DNA of 64,000 bases from Pseudovibrio sp. Alg231-02 (GTDB lineage Bacteria; Pseudomonadota; Alphaproteobacteria; Rhizobiales; Stappiaceae). The position numbers and the translations under genes are program-made. Location of the stretch: positions 613,667 to 677,666 of the forward strand of contig NZ_FREX01000002.1 in NCBI RefSeq assembly GCF_900143565.1, written 5' to 3'. Position 1 is the first letter of the stretch. Each line of letters opens with the position of its first letter. Positions 1-8,606 of this stretch are shown here, in pieces. The notes beneath the pieces were generated by a model. That model saw only the letters and a program-made list of their open reading frames with translations. It had not been told where the DNA came from and made no database searches.

Positions 1-1110
1 GATCATGTAGGTGCCCCAGGAGGAGGTGATGTTACCACCGCCGAAGAATGTGCCGGTGAACTGACGCAGGGAGCAGCAGGTCATGGTGTCATCAACGTCC
101 ATCAGAACTTTATCTGTGTTCTTAGGGTAGTTGAGTTCCTGGAAGATCCGGTGACCGAGGAAGTCCGGTGACCACATTGCGACTGCCAGAATTGCCCAAG
201 GCAGAGATGCAACGAAGTGGTTGAAGCTAGGGATGCCAAGCTGCCAGCCGGTCTCGGTAGATCCCCACCAGTACCATGGGTTCATGTTTGGCAGGCCAGG
301 AGCTGTGGTGAACTGAAGGTCAACACCTGCGCCGAGTGCGAGCGCCAGAACAACCGCGATGACGGAGCAAGCTGGAATTGCGAGCCAACGCTTACCGACC
401 TTTGCGAGGAAGGCGTAGAGCACGATGTTGACGGCAAAGATCGCCAGAGCGACGTAAGAGAGGCTGTAAGCAAGGTCATGCTTCGCCTGCAGGCCGCCAG
501 CCCAGCTGAAGAGGGATGTGATTTGCCCCTTTGCCCCCATGAAGCCAAGGAACACGAGCAAACCGCCAGCAACACCCTGACTGGTTAGGTTCACCAAACG
601 AGAGCCGCCTTTAAAGTAACTGAGGAGGAGGCCGAAGGCACAGACGAGTGCTGCCAGTGCCAGAGGGTGCGCGCCTGCAAGAGCGATGGAGCCAATGAGT
701 GGGATCATTGGACCGTGGTTGCCTGCAAGGTTTGCACGTGGGTTGAGGAAACCAGAGCCGATGATGCAGAAGAGCAGGGCCGGGATGAGCATCTCAACGC
801 GGACTACCTCAATGATCCACTCAGCACCAAGATTGACGTGTGGCCATTTTGCTGTGAGGCCGGTTGCCCATGCTGTCATAACCGCAGAGTACATCACGGA
901 GATGCCGATTGTGCCTGCAATTGCGGGAACAAAATCTTCCATTTCAAAACGGAAGTCGCGGCCCGGCAGGTTGAGACCCCAACGGCGTGGTTTCATGATC
1001 TGGAGTTCGTGGTCCAGATAATCAGACCGTTGTTCGAACTCGCTCGCAGGCTTGTGTGCCTCGCTATAGGATTCTTCGTGTTTGTCTGTCTGCTGAAGCA
1101 TAACAGCCAT
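1..1110 (-). CDS. DUF3360 family membrane protein (3' end cut by window)
   Basis: The first 370 residues of a polytopic inner-membrane protein are present; the gene runs off the left edge with no stop. The hydrophilic N-terminus (about 45 residues, with ASEFEQRSDYLDHELQIMKPRRW) followed by many hydrophobic helices, and motifs such as ANLAGNHGPMIPLI and TAPGLPNMNPWYWWG, match what I remember of DUF3360 proteins, which are distantly related to SulP/NCS2 anion and nucleobase transporters. The substrate is unknown. Start at ATG 1110 has GGAG only about 1 base upstream; a second ATG three codons in (1101) gives better spacing. A leader of more than 300 bases with possible RNA structure precedes it. 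Family recognition is from memory of the sequence pattern; transport function is inferred. Confidence 0.75.
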   Translation of the reverse strand, partial: MAVMLQQTDKHEESYSEAHKPASEFEQRSDYLDHELQIMKPRRWGLNLPGRDFRFEMEDFVPAIAGTIGISVMYSAVMTAWATGLTAKWPHVNLGAEWIIEVVRVEMLIPALLFCIIGSGFLNPRANLAGNHGPMIPLIGSIALAGAHPLALAALVCAFGLLLSYFKGGSRLVNLTSQGVAGGLLVFLGFMGAKGQITSLFSWAGGLQAKHDLAYSLSYVALAIFAVNIVLYAFLAKVGKRWLAIPACSVIAVVLALALGAGVDLQFTTAPGLPNMNPWYWWGSTETGWQLGIPSFNHFVASLPWAILAVAMWSPDFLGHRIFQELNYPKNTDKVLMDVDDTMTCCSLRQFTGTFFGGGNITSSWGTYMI

Positions 1111-1314
1111 TCTCCATAAAACTGACGGAGGAAAGGAGAGTGTGGCTTCACGGTGCTTGCTTTGTGAGCGAAGCTGATGAAGGCATCTCACGTCATGGCC
1201 TTGATTTCTGGTTTGCTGGGAGGAGTTGGAACCGTCAGGATTTTCGGGTTTTGAGTTGCAGCTTAATGGGAGGTGTTAAAGTGCAACTGCGTCAGCGGCT
1301 TCAAACTCGCTGTA

Positions 1315-1433
1315 CCTTTCCTTCCGGGTTCCAGGGTCTTTTCAAGAGACCGTGCAAACCACAAATTCAGACCATGAATACCCTTCCCCTGTTCTTCAGT
1401 TCCGAAAGGCCCCTACCTGAAATGACGTAGGGA
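1315..1433 (-). promoter_or_regulatory. Possible structured 5' leader of the DUF3360 gene
   Basis: Read on the minus strand, this stretch can form nested helices: CCTTTC (1409-1404) with GAAAGG (1320-1315) as a closing stem, CAGGG (1391-1387) with CCCTG (1336-1332) inside it, a hairpin GGTCT/AGACC (1351-1347 with 1339-1335) that partly competes with the inner stem, and a separate hairpin CCCTAC/GTAGGG at 1411-1433. It lies about 200-320 bases upstream of a transporter-like gene. This could be a riboswitch-type leader, but I do not recognise a known class, and short complementary segments can arise by chance. Confidence 0.3.
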
Positions 1434-2101
1434 AGCTTACGGTGTTCAGCGAGAACTTGCAGAAGGATGCAGCTTAAATAAAATCGTATGAGTCTATCGC
1501 GTCATTGATGAAATCTATAAGACGAAAAACTGCGACAATATGAGCTATCTAATTGATTTTGTTGAATTGCCTTGTTTTTAGGTGCTGTGAAATTTCAGGC
1601 TGCAATATCTTATTTAAAACAACAGTATAGTGAAATTAATTCACTTTGAGCGGGTGTTAAGGCTAATGAAAAACGTGATCTGAAGATTACATCCTGTCGC
1701 GGTAGAATGACTTATAGGTAGTATTGTCGCAGCGCTGTGGGAACTTGTAATACAAGTGTTTTTCCGAGTTTAAATTGGACTTTGCTGACACCAAGTTGGC
1801 TCCACGCCCGGTAAAATTGTACCTCGATGGCTATGCACTTTGCCGGGGTGAGAGCATTCCGGATAAGAAAAAACTTGGCTGCCCCCTACTTTTGGCGTAG
1901 ATAGGCGATCCATCCTGTCGGACTTATCTACGGGCTCGTTATGAGCCTTCAAATTTTCACTTCCCAGTAACCTCAAAAATCATCGAACCGATTTGTTGTG
2001 TCTGTTTGCTGAGAAGTTTAACCGAGTTTCTGTAGGATTTGAGATTAAAGCGTGTTGGTGCGCTCGCCCGAGGCGAAGCCCATCTTGAAATGAGAGATAT
2101 T
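1434..2101. other. AT-rich intergenic region, no gene seen
   Basis: This gap between the divergent DUF3360 and trkH genes is AT-rich in its left half and probably contains the promoters of both. A 15-base palindrome GTGAAATTAATTCAC lies at 1630-1644. Open frames here (for example 1140-1430 and 1770-1976) have unconvincing composition and resemble no family I know, so no gene is called. Confidence 0.5.
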
Positions 2102-3544
2102 ATGGCACTGGTGGGTCCCGTATTACGGGTGCTTGGATATTTTCTGGTTGGGCTGGCTATTTTGATGCTGGCACCTGCATTGCTGGACATTTACTTCAGC
2201 AATCCAGACTGGATTGCATTTGCACTCTCTTCTCTGTTTGTTGGCTTACTTGGCCTGCTGCTTGCTGTTTCTACGGCCAATTACAAACTTGAGCATCTCA
2301 CCATTCGACAGGCGTTTTTGCTGACCACAGCATCGTGGATTGTGATGCCAGTCTGCGGCGCTCTGCCCTTTCTCAGCCTTGGGATCGGCTTTGAGAACGC
2401 TTTTTTTGAGAGCGTCTCGGGGTTTACGACAACTGGATCCACGGTCCTGATTGGTCTGGATGGTATGCCTCCTGGTTTGTTGTTCTGGCGTTCCTTGACC
2501 CAGTGGATCGGCGGTGTTGGCATCATCGTTATGGCGATCTTGCTCATGCCTTTGCTGCGTATTGGCGGGATGCAGCTGTTTCGGACAGAAAGTTCTGACC
2601 GCGGAGAGAAGATTGTTGCCCGTGCGACTGATCTGACGCGCCTGATTGGTGGCGTCTACATCATGCTGACGCTGACCTGCACAATCCTTTATGTGTTTTC
2701 TGGCATGACGTTGTTTGATGCGGTGAACCATGCAATGACGACGTTATCCTCTGGCGGTTTTTCTACTCACGATGCGTCCTTTGCATATTTTGAGAGCACT
2801 GCTGCGGAATGGGTGGCTGTGGTCTTTATGCTGGCCTCAGGACTGCCGTTTGTTGTGTTAATCAAATCCTTGACCAAGAATCCGAAAGCACTTCTGCAGG
2901 ATCCTCAGGCACGAGTCTTTATTTTTGTTATCATTGTCCTCTCCAGTTTGACTGCTCTGTATCTTGGCATTGAAAATAAGTTCACGTTTGGCCGTGCCGT
3001 GGTTGAAGCGCTGTTTGTGGTGATTTCAATCATCACCACAACGGGCTATGGACTTGGTGATTACACGGCGTGGGGCCCGCCGATGATGGGCTTCTTCCTG
3101 ATGCTGACGTTTATTGGTGGCTGTACAGGTTCGACCAGTGGTGGCATCAAGATTTTCCGGTTTATCGTGTTCTTTGGCACTGTTCGTGCGTACATGAATA
3201 AGATGATCCGGCCTGATCAGGTGGTTCCTGTCCGGTATGGCGATACAAAGATCACGCCTGAACTGGCGTTCTCGGTTCTTGCGTTTTTAGTGGTCTATAT
3301 GGCCACTGTGGGGTTGATTACCGTCATTCTTGGTGGACTGGGACTGGATCTGGTGACGGCTATGAGTGCAGCTACGACTGCGGTTTCTAATGTCGGTCCG
3401 GGACTTGGTGATGTGGTTGGCCCCGTTGGAAACTTTGCTGACATCCCCAACAGTGCGAAAATTGTACTTTCTGCGGCAATGTTGCTGGGGAGATTGGAAC
3501 TCTTTACGGTGCTGGTGCTGTTTAATCCTCAATTCTGGCGTTGA
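2102..3544 (+). CDS. trkH: Trk-type K+ uptake protein TrkH (first copy)
   Basis: Potassium-translocating subunit of a Trk/Ktr uptake system in the inner membrane. It shows the fourfold membrane-pore-membrane pattern with selectivity-filter loops SGFTTTGST, TLSSGGFSTHD, TTTGYGLGDY and SNVGPGLGD, and the TrkH signature GGCTGSTSGGIKIFRF. Length (480 aa) is normal for the family. ATG 2102 (MALVGPVLRVLGYF) is chosen because it aligns with the start of the second copy downstream; ATG 2090 and TTG 2039 are in-frame alternatives and none has a strong Shine-Dalgarno. The partner regulatory subunit TrkA is not in the window. A second, clearly paralogous trkH follows 234 bases downstream. Confidence 0.95.
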   Translation: MALVGPVLRVLGYFLVGLAILMLAPALLDIYFSNPDWIAFALSSLFVGLLGLLLAVSTANYKLEHLTIRQAFLLTTASWIVMPVCGALPFLSLGIGFENAFFESVSGFTTTGSTVLIGLDGMPPGLLFWRSLTQWIGGVGIIVMAILLMPLLRIGGMQLFRTESSDRGEKIVARATDLTRLIGGVYIMLTLTCTILYVFSGMTLFDAVNHAMTTLSSGGFSTHDASFAYFESTAAEWVAVVFMLASGLPFVVLIKSLTKNPKALLQDPQARVFIFVIIVLSSLTALYLGIENKFTFGRAVVEALFVVISIITTTGYGLGDYTAWGPPMMGFFLMLTFIGGCTGSTSGGIKIFRFIVFFGTVRAYMNKMIRPDQVVPVRYGDTKITPELAFSVLAFLVVYMATVGLITVILGGLGLDLVTAMSAATTAVSNVGPGLGDVVGPVGNFADIPNSAKIVLSAAMLLGRLELFTVLVLFNPQFWR

Positions 3545-3778
3545 CGCTACGTCCCTGAAAGACTAGGGATTCCGTGCATTGAGCATGTTTGGGCTATCCG
3601 GTTTCATTCTTGTTGTGTGAATAGGTAGTTGCCCGATTAATTCAATTGCCAGATATCACTAAGTGGCCTAAAACCAATGCTTCATAAATGTTTGAGAGCA
3701 TACCGTTCCAATCTCGTCCGTTAAGGGACAACATGTGACTAGCGGGCGGGTTAAATTGGATTTTATATCGGCGGATTG

Positions 3779-5230
3779 ATGTTGGTTTCCATACGACCGG
3801 TTTTAAGTGTGCTTGGGTACCTTTATGTCGGCCTCGCTGCTGCCATGCTTGTCCCTGCATTTGTGGATGTTGTGTCGCGTAATGCTGACTGGCAAGCCTT
3901 TATTATTTCATCGTTAATTACCGGTCTGGTTGGCATGTTGCTAATCGTGGCCATGGGTGGTGCGCTGCGTGATGGGCTGGACACACGCCAGACCTTTATC
4001 CTGACAACTCTATGCTGGGTCTCGTTGCCTGCATTTGGGGCTCTGCCGTTTTTGTGGCTGGGTATTGCGTATGTTGATGCTGCGTTTGAGGCCGTGTCGG
4101 GATTCACCACCACCGGCTCTACTGTGCTGACGGGTCTTGATTCACTTCCGCCGGGGCTGCTTGTTTGGCGTTCGCTGATGCAATGGATGGGCGGTGTTGG
4201 GATCGTCGTTATGGCGATCGTGCTTTTGCCGTTCCTGCGCATTGGTGGAATGCAGCTGTTTCAGACAGAAAGCTCCGACCAGAGCGAGAAGATTGTTAGC
4301 CGTTCCATCGAGTTGATCCGCCTGATCAGTTTGACGTACCTGTTTCTGACCAGCCTTTGCATCGTGCTTTACTGGTTCTCTGGCATGACGATGTTTGATG
4401 CGTTCAACCATGGTCTCACGACAATTGCGACAGGTGGTTATTCCACGCATGATAATTCCTTCGGGTATTTTACCAATCCGGTGACGGGCTGGATTGCGGT
4501 CGTCTTCATGATTGTGGGAGCGCTGCCATTTGTGCTTATCATTCAGGCGTTGCGCGGGCAGCCGTTGTTGCTTTGGCGTGATCCGCAGGTACGGGCATTT
4601 TTGTGGCTGGTTGGTCTGATCTCTCTTGCTCTGACGATTTATCTCGGTACTTCTGGCAATGCTGATAGTTTTGGCAGTGCGATCCTGCAGTCTGCGTTTA
4701 ACGTGATTTCTGTGGTGACGGGCACTGGCTACGCCATGGGGGATTACACCTCCTGGGGCGCTCCGGTGATTGGACTTGCGTTTCTGCTCAAGTTTGTTGG
4801 TGGCTGTACAGGCTCGACAACGGGCGGCATCAAGGTCTTCCGGTTTCTTGTGTTCTTCGGAACCGTGATTGCGCATATGCGGCGGATGGTGCGGCCTAAC
4901 CGCGTGATCTCTGTGAGCTATGGTAACACGCACCTGACACCAGAACTGACGTTCTCCGTTCTTGCGTTCCTTGTGGTCTACATCGGTACTGTTGGCATTC
5001 TGACGCTGATCCTTTCTCTGTTCCATCTGGATCTGGTGACTGCTGTGTCTGCGGCTGCGACATCCGTTGGTAACGTTGGCCCGGGCCTTGGCACCATGAT
5101 CGGGCCATCTGGCAACTTTGCGGCGCTGCCTGATCCGGTGAAATGGATCTTGTGCGCCGCGATGTTGCTGGGGCGTCTGGAACTGTTCACGGTTCTTATT
5201 CTTCTGGATCCTGATTTCTGGTCCAAATAA
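3779..5230 (+). CDS. trkH: Trk-type K+ uptake protein TrkH (second copy)
   Basis: Second TrkH-type potassium uptake protein (483 aa), a tandem paralogue of the gene just upstream. Filter loops are SGFTTTGST, TIATGGYSTHD, TGTGYAMGDY and GNVGPGLG, with GGCTGSTTGGIKVFRF; the third loop reads VTGTGY where copy one has ITTTGY, a small difference near the pore. Start ATG 3779 is chosen over TTG 3776 directly before it. The two copies stay alignable end to end, pointing to an old tandem duplication retained for different affinity or regulation (inference). The gap upstream (3545-3778) shows no terminator, so read-through from copy one is possible. Confidence 0.95.
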   Translation: MLVSIRPVLSVLGYLYVGLAAAMLVPAFVDVVSRNADWQAFIISSLITGLVGMLLIVAMGGALRDGLDTRQTFILTTLCWVSLPAFGALPFLWLGIAYVDAAFEAVSGFTTTGSTVLTGLDSLPPGLLVWRSLMQWMGGVGIVVMAIVLLPFLRIGGMQLFQTESSDQSEKIVSRSIELIRLISLTYLFLTSLCIVLYWFSGMTMFDAFNHGLTTIATGGYSTHDNSFGYFTNPVTGWIAVVFMIVGALPFVLIIQALRGQPLLLWRDPQVRAFLWLVGLISLALTIYLGTSGNADSFGSAILQSAFNVISVVTGTGYAMGDYTSWGAPVIGLAFLLKFVGGCTGSTTGGIKVFRFLVFFGTVIAHMRRMVRPNRVISVSYGNTHLTPELTFSVLAFLVVYIGTVGILTLILSLFHLDLVTAVSAAATSVGNVGPGLGTMIGPSGNFAALPDPVKWILCAAMLLGRLELFTVLILLDPDFWSK

Positions 5231-5250
5231 TCTTCAGTCTTCATTTTGGC

Positions 5251-5294
5251 GCGTATTCTTGTCCGAAAACCGGAGCCACTTTTCGGGAATACGC
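5251..5294. repeat. Intergenic palindromic repeat, copy 1
   Basis: A 44-base imperfect palindrome: outer arms GCGTATTC (5251-5258) and GAATACGC (5287-5294), inner arms CCGAAAA (5263-5269) and TTTTCGG (5280-5286). A related copy lies at 8553-8597. Elements with the core CCGAAAACCGG and CACTTTTCGG are common between genes in Rhizobiales-related genomes. It sits between trkH and sfsA and could also act as a hairpin in the trkH transcript. Confidence 0.8.
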
Positions 5295-5315
5295 TGAATA
5301 ATTTGGAAGGTCGCT

Positions 5316-6020
5316 ATGCGATTTGATGTGCCGCTGGTCACTGGCCGGCTGATTAAGCGTTACAAACGGTTTCTGGCTGATGTGGCCCTCGATGATGGCG
5401 GTGCTGAAATCACAGCGCACTGCGCCAACTCGGGCTCCATGATGGGTTTGAAAGATCCGGGCATTAAGGTCTGGCTGACGCCTAATGATGATCCAAAGCG
5501 CAAGTTGAAATACTCCTGGGAAATGCTCGAGATTGACGGTGCGATGGTGGGCATCAATACCAGCCGTCCGAATGGCCTGGTCGAAGAGGCGATTGAAGCA
5601 GGGCGTATTCCTGAGCTTGTCGGTTATGAGAAGCTGCGCCGTGAAGTGAAGTACGGCAAGAACTCTCGTATCGATATTCTGCTGGAAGGTGAGGGCGACA
5701 AGCGCACCTATGTTGAGGTGAAGAACGTTACGCTGGCCCGCGAAAATGGTGTCGCAGAGTTTCCTGATGCTGTTACCGTGCGTGGGGCAAAGCATCTGGA
5801 TGAGCTTGCTGATATGGTCCGGGAAGGCCATCGTTCTGCTATGGTGTTTCTGATCCAGCGTGATGATTGCGATGCGCTTGTTCTGGCACGTGATATTGAC
5901 CCGAAATATGGTGAGGCTTTTGATGCAGCTGTAAAGGCAGGTGTTGAAGTCTACGCGATTGGGTGCCGGCTGGATACTGATGAGATCATAGCTGATCGGG
6001 TCATCGAGGTGCGGTGTTGA
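5316..6020 (+). CDS. sfsA: SfsA family DNA/RNA nuclease
   Basis: Cytoplasmic protein of 234 aa, the usual SfsA length. The N-terminal half has the OB-fold-like segment with RFLADVAL, TAHCANSGSMMGL and the C-terminal half has the restriction-endonuclease-like core with SRIDILL and YVEVKNVTL followed by FPDAVTVRGAKHL. Originally named for sugar fermentation stimulation in E. coli; the fold and the D-(D/E)xK type residues suggest a nucleic-acid-binding nuclease role, which is not well settled. Start ATG 5316 has GGAAGG upstream at good spacing. Confidence 0.95.
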   Translation: MRFDVPLVTGRLIKRYKRFLADVALDDGGAEITAHCANSGSMMGLKDPGIKVWLTPNDDPKRKLKYSWEMLEIDGAMVGINTSRPNGLVEEAIEAGRIPELVGYEKLRREVKYGKNSRIDILLEGEGDKRTYVEVKNVTLARENGVAEFPDAVTVRGAKHLDELADMVREGHRSAMVFLIQRDDCDALVLARDIDPKYGEAFDAAVKAGVEVYAIGCRLDTDEIIADRVIEVRC

Positions 6021-6059
6021 GGGAGTAGCTCATAGAGTTCGATTACTTCTGGTGAGAAT

Positions 6060-6530
6060 ATGTCATTTTATCCAAGAAGCTTCGCAGCTTTGGTATCAAT
6101 TTTCGTATGGGTCATTATCTTTTGCGTTTGGATGAGTGGTCTCCAAGATAGCTGGCTTTGGGCGTATGGTTTTATATTTATTCTAGCCTCGATACCATTC
6201 CTTTCATTTTGGGGCAGTAGCGGGACGGTTGGTTGGTGGCGAGCCTTTAGAGGCTCGATCGGATCTTTTGTTTTAGCTGTGTTGTTGTTTTGGGCGCTCA
6301 CCATAGTAAATGATCCTGCAATTAGGCAGGAGGGCCTATCTTTGCACTTTGCAAGTCATGTCAGGTCTCTTGTCGGCATGTTCGTGTTCAGTGTTTTCGG
6401 TGTTCTTGTTTTTTCTCCAGCTTTTATGTTTGTGTTCTGGGTCACTCAGAAGGTTTCAATATTTGTCGGTAATCGATGGCCTTCATGGGCAGCAAGCTTC
6501 AAAGCAATCAAAAGCTTTCCTTGGATCTAA
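6060..6530 (+). CDS. Small polytopic membrane protein of unknown function
   Basis: A 156-residue protein with about four hydrophobic helices (roughly residues 7-25, 31-48, 68-84 and 103-128) and a short tail. I do not recognise a family. ATG 6060 follows a weak GGTGAGAAT. It lies 39 bases after sfsA and could be co-transcribed. Codon use is more AT-rich and less regular than that of neighbours, which may mean a recently acquired or lineage-specific gene. No function can be offered. Confidence 0.6.
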   Translation: MSFYPRSFAALVSIFVWVIIFCVWMSGLQDSWLWAYGFIFILASIPFLSFWGSSGTVGWWRAFRGSIGSFVLAVLLFWALTIVNDPAIRQEGLSLHFASHVRSLVGMFVFSVFGVLVFSPAFMFVFWVTQKVSIFVGNRWPSWAASFKAIKSFPWI

Positions 6531-7140
6531 GCAATCGCTCGAGATTAGTGCGTGCAAGCACTGAAAGCACCGCATGGCACCCCATGCAGCGTTGAACTGA
6601 AGTTCCCGGAAGTCGGGATGAGCAAGGCGGCAGGCAACGCCTGCGCTACTTGTTAGAAATGAGTCTTTGGCATTGGCTACGCACCTTGCCCGGGCATTTT
6701 GATATGGACAACATCGCCTCTTATCCTGAAAGACACGATAGCCAGTTTCCTGGAAAGACAACGGCTTTGCTTTGGCAAGTTTCCCGGCCTAAACAGGTCC
6801 TCTGTCCCTGACATTTATTGCTCTGGCCAGTAAATGTCACTGCGTGATGCCCCTCAAGCTTGGGCCCTTCCTCTCAGACCATGCAGTCACGTCTGAAAAT
6901 CGGTTCCACCGGACCTTTGAAAGATGCGTTACCTCTCTCAAAAGCCCCACCCAGCCCACGACACGCTGACGGACGGTCCGCCAGCTGCCCGTCACGTGGG
7001 CATGAAGTTAGTATGGAGGCACATTTGAGCAAGGGGGATAAGTTTGTCTAAGATAGCCGCTAGTTCGATGTTATTCATCGCTTCGTCTCGTGCTGCCAAA
7101 ATGCATTCGTGAAGGTTGGATCATTACCGGCTTATGAACG
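6531..7140. other. Intergenic region without convincing genes
   Basis: About 600 bases with no supported gene. The possible frames (6483-6761 minus, cysteine-rich; 6860-7051 plus) look like chance. One notable element is a perfect 9-base inverted repeat TGACATTTA (6809-6817) and TAAATGTCA (6831-6839) around a 13-base spacer, which may be a protein-binding site or a hairpin. Confidence 0.5.
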
Positions 7141-7142
7141 GA

Positions 7143-7172
7143 AAAAGCCCCGGCGGTGAGGCCGAGGCTTTT
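7143..7172 (-). terminator. Intrinsic terminator of gpt
   Basis: Stem of 12 pairs with one mismatch (arms 7143-7154 and 7161-7172) followed on the minus strand by a run of five T. It lies 32 bases past the gpt stop codon. Confidence 0.8.
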
Positions 7173-7203
7173 GAAACTCTTATGCAGAATTCCGGTGGGC
7201 TGA

Positions 7204-7707
7204 TTAGCCTGCGGTATCTTTAGAGATTGGCGGCTGGAACTGCATGCCCAGATCCCATGGGAAGTACACCCAGGTATCCTGAGAAACTTCAGTCACAATG
7301 GTATCAGCCAGATCGCGACCCATTGGCTTGGCGTAGACGGTTGCAAAGTGTGCTTTTGGCAGCATTTCGCGAACAACTTTTGCAGTCTTACCGGTGTCGA
7401 CCAGATCGTCGATGATGAGAATGCCTTCACCGCCTTCAGAGCCGACCACTTTCGGGTCGATTGGCTTGATGACCTTCAACTCGCCCTGATCGTCATAGTC
7501 GTGGTAAGATGCAATGCAAACTGTTTCGATGGTGCGAACACCCAATTCGCGCGCAATAATGCCAGCTGGAACAAGACCACCACGTGTGATGGCTACAATC
7601 GCTGTAAATTCGCCTTTGTCGGCGAGGCGCCAAGAGAGGGCACGGCAATCGCGGTGGAATTGGTCCCAAGAGACCGGGAATGCTTTGGATTGCTGCTGAT
7701 TATCCAT
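7204..7707 (-). CDS. gpt: Xanthine(-guanine) phosphoribosyltransferase
   Basis: Purine salvage enzyme that transfers phosphoribosyl from PRPP to xanthine or guanine, in the cytoplasm. The 167-residue protein has the type I PRTase signature [15 protein letters not shown] (about residues 96-110), the flexible-loop region near AITRGGL, and the C-terminal WVYFPWDLG segment found in XGPRT. It lies 10 bases after the MoaB/CinA-like gene and is likely in one transcript with it, ending at the hairpin at 7143-7172. The neighbouring pair gene suggests no direct pathway link. Confidence 0.92.
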   Translation of the reverse strand: MDNQQQSKAFPVSWDQFHRDCRALSWRLADKGEFTAIVAITRGGLVPAGIIARELGVRTIETVCIASYHDYDDQGELKVIKPIDPKVVGSEGGEGILIIDDLVDTGKTAKVVREMLPKAHFATVYAKPMGRDLADTIVTEVSQDTWVYFPWDLGMQFQPPISKDTAG

Positions 7708-7717
7708 GTGTCTTCTT

Positions 7718-8458
7718 TCAAAGAAATTTTGTCTTTGCAGCTTCTACGGCTGCTCGGACGGCTTCACTGGCCTGTTCCAGTACATCATTTGACCTAGATC
7801 GCACAACAACCTGTGTGGAAAATACTCCATCTTTTGACTGCGGATAGGAGCCAATTGAGGTTTCGGGGAAGTTTTTCTGGATTTCCCCTAGGTCTGCGGC
7901 AATGCGACTCTCAGGAAGAGTGGCCTCAATAGTCACTGACAGCATCTTTTGACTGGTTTCCAGTGTTGGTGCGATGGCATCGACCATGGATTGCATGATG
8001 GCCGGTACACCTGCCATGACGTGCACGTTTTCCATTCTGAAGCCGGGTGCGATGGACACCTTGTTTTCAATCAGGTCGGCGCCATCAGGCAGGCGGGCCA
8101 TGCGCTTGCGGGCAGGGGTAAAGTTCTCAGCGCCGTAGTGATCTTCCAGAAGCTTGTAAGCGCGTGGGTCCAGATCAATTGAGACACCGAAAGCTTTCGC
8201 GATGGCATCTGCTGTGATGTCATCATGTGTCGGGCCGATTCCGCCGGATGTGAACACGTAGGTGTATTCTGCGCGTAGAGCGTTGACGGCTTCGACGATC
8301 TTTTCTTCTACGTCAGGCACGACACGCACTTCAGACAGGTCGATGCCGATATCCGTGAGATAGCTTGCCAGAAAGCCGATGTTTTTATCTTTGGTGCGGC
8401 CAGACAGGATTTCATCGCCAATAACGACATATCCCGCTGTGATGATCTTATTGGTCAT
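7718..8458 (-). CDS. MoaB/CinA-type molybdopterin-binding domain protein
   Basis: A 246-residue cytoplasmic protein whose N-terminal 170 residues form the MoCF/MoaB fold: [13 protein letters not shown] near the start and [17 protein letters not shown] around residue 70, with PGF and MAGVP segments after it. It lacks the C-terminal nicotinamide-nucleotide amidase domain of full-length CinA, so it belongs to the short competence/damage-inducible protein A-like group common in alphaproteobacteria. Ligand and pathway are uncertain; a role in molybdopterin or dinucleotide metabolism is inferred from the fold only. It precedes gpt by 10 bases. Confidence 0.85.
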   Translation of the reverse strand: MTNKIITAGYVVIGDEILSGRTKDKNIGFLASYLTDIGIDLSEVRVVPDVEEKIVEAVNALRAEYTYVFTSGGIGPTHDDITADAIAKAFGVSIDLDPRAYKLLEDHYGAENFTPARKRMARLPDGADLIENKVSIAPGFRMENVHVMAGVPAIMQSMVDAIAPTLETSQKMLSVTIEATLPESRIAADLGEIQKNFPETSIGSYPQSKDGVFSTQVVVRSRSNDVLEQASEAVRAAVEAAKTKFL

Positions 8459-8552
8459 GGCTTTCTGTATTCCTGAAATATGGGTGGCTTTAACGGCCAG
8501 AGCGTGTCGCGTTCATCTGCATTCACGCGCCAAGCTATAGCTGCTTATTCTT

Positions 8553-8597
8553 ATGCGCATTCTTACCCGAAAACCGGACCCACTTTTCGGGAACATG
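8553..8597. repeat. Intergenic palindromic repeat, copy 2
   Basis: Second copy of the palindrome at 5251-5294: CCCGAAAACCGGACCCACTT then TTCGGG, flanked by imperfect outer arms (ATGCGCATTC and GAACATGT). It lies just past the end of the FAD monooxygenase gene and could serve as its terminator-like hairpin. Confidence 0.8.
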
Positions 8598-8606
8598 TAT
8601 CAGTTT

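Noticed and set aside
282..575. Minus-strand frame of 97 residues and plus-strand frames within 217-1119
   Set aside because: All overlap the DUF3360 gene in other frames.
1140..1430. 96-residue plus-strand frame
   Set aside because: No family resemblance or Shine-Dalgarno, and it overlaps the possible structured leader of the DUF3360 gene.
4142..5026. 294-residue open frame on the minus strand
   Set aside because: Antisense to the second trkH gene, rich in His, Gln and Arg as expected from reverse reading of membrane-protein codons.
6483..6761. Cysteine-rich 92-residue minus-strand frame
   Set aside because: Unlikely composition, overlap with the end of the membrane protein gene and no start signal.
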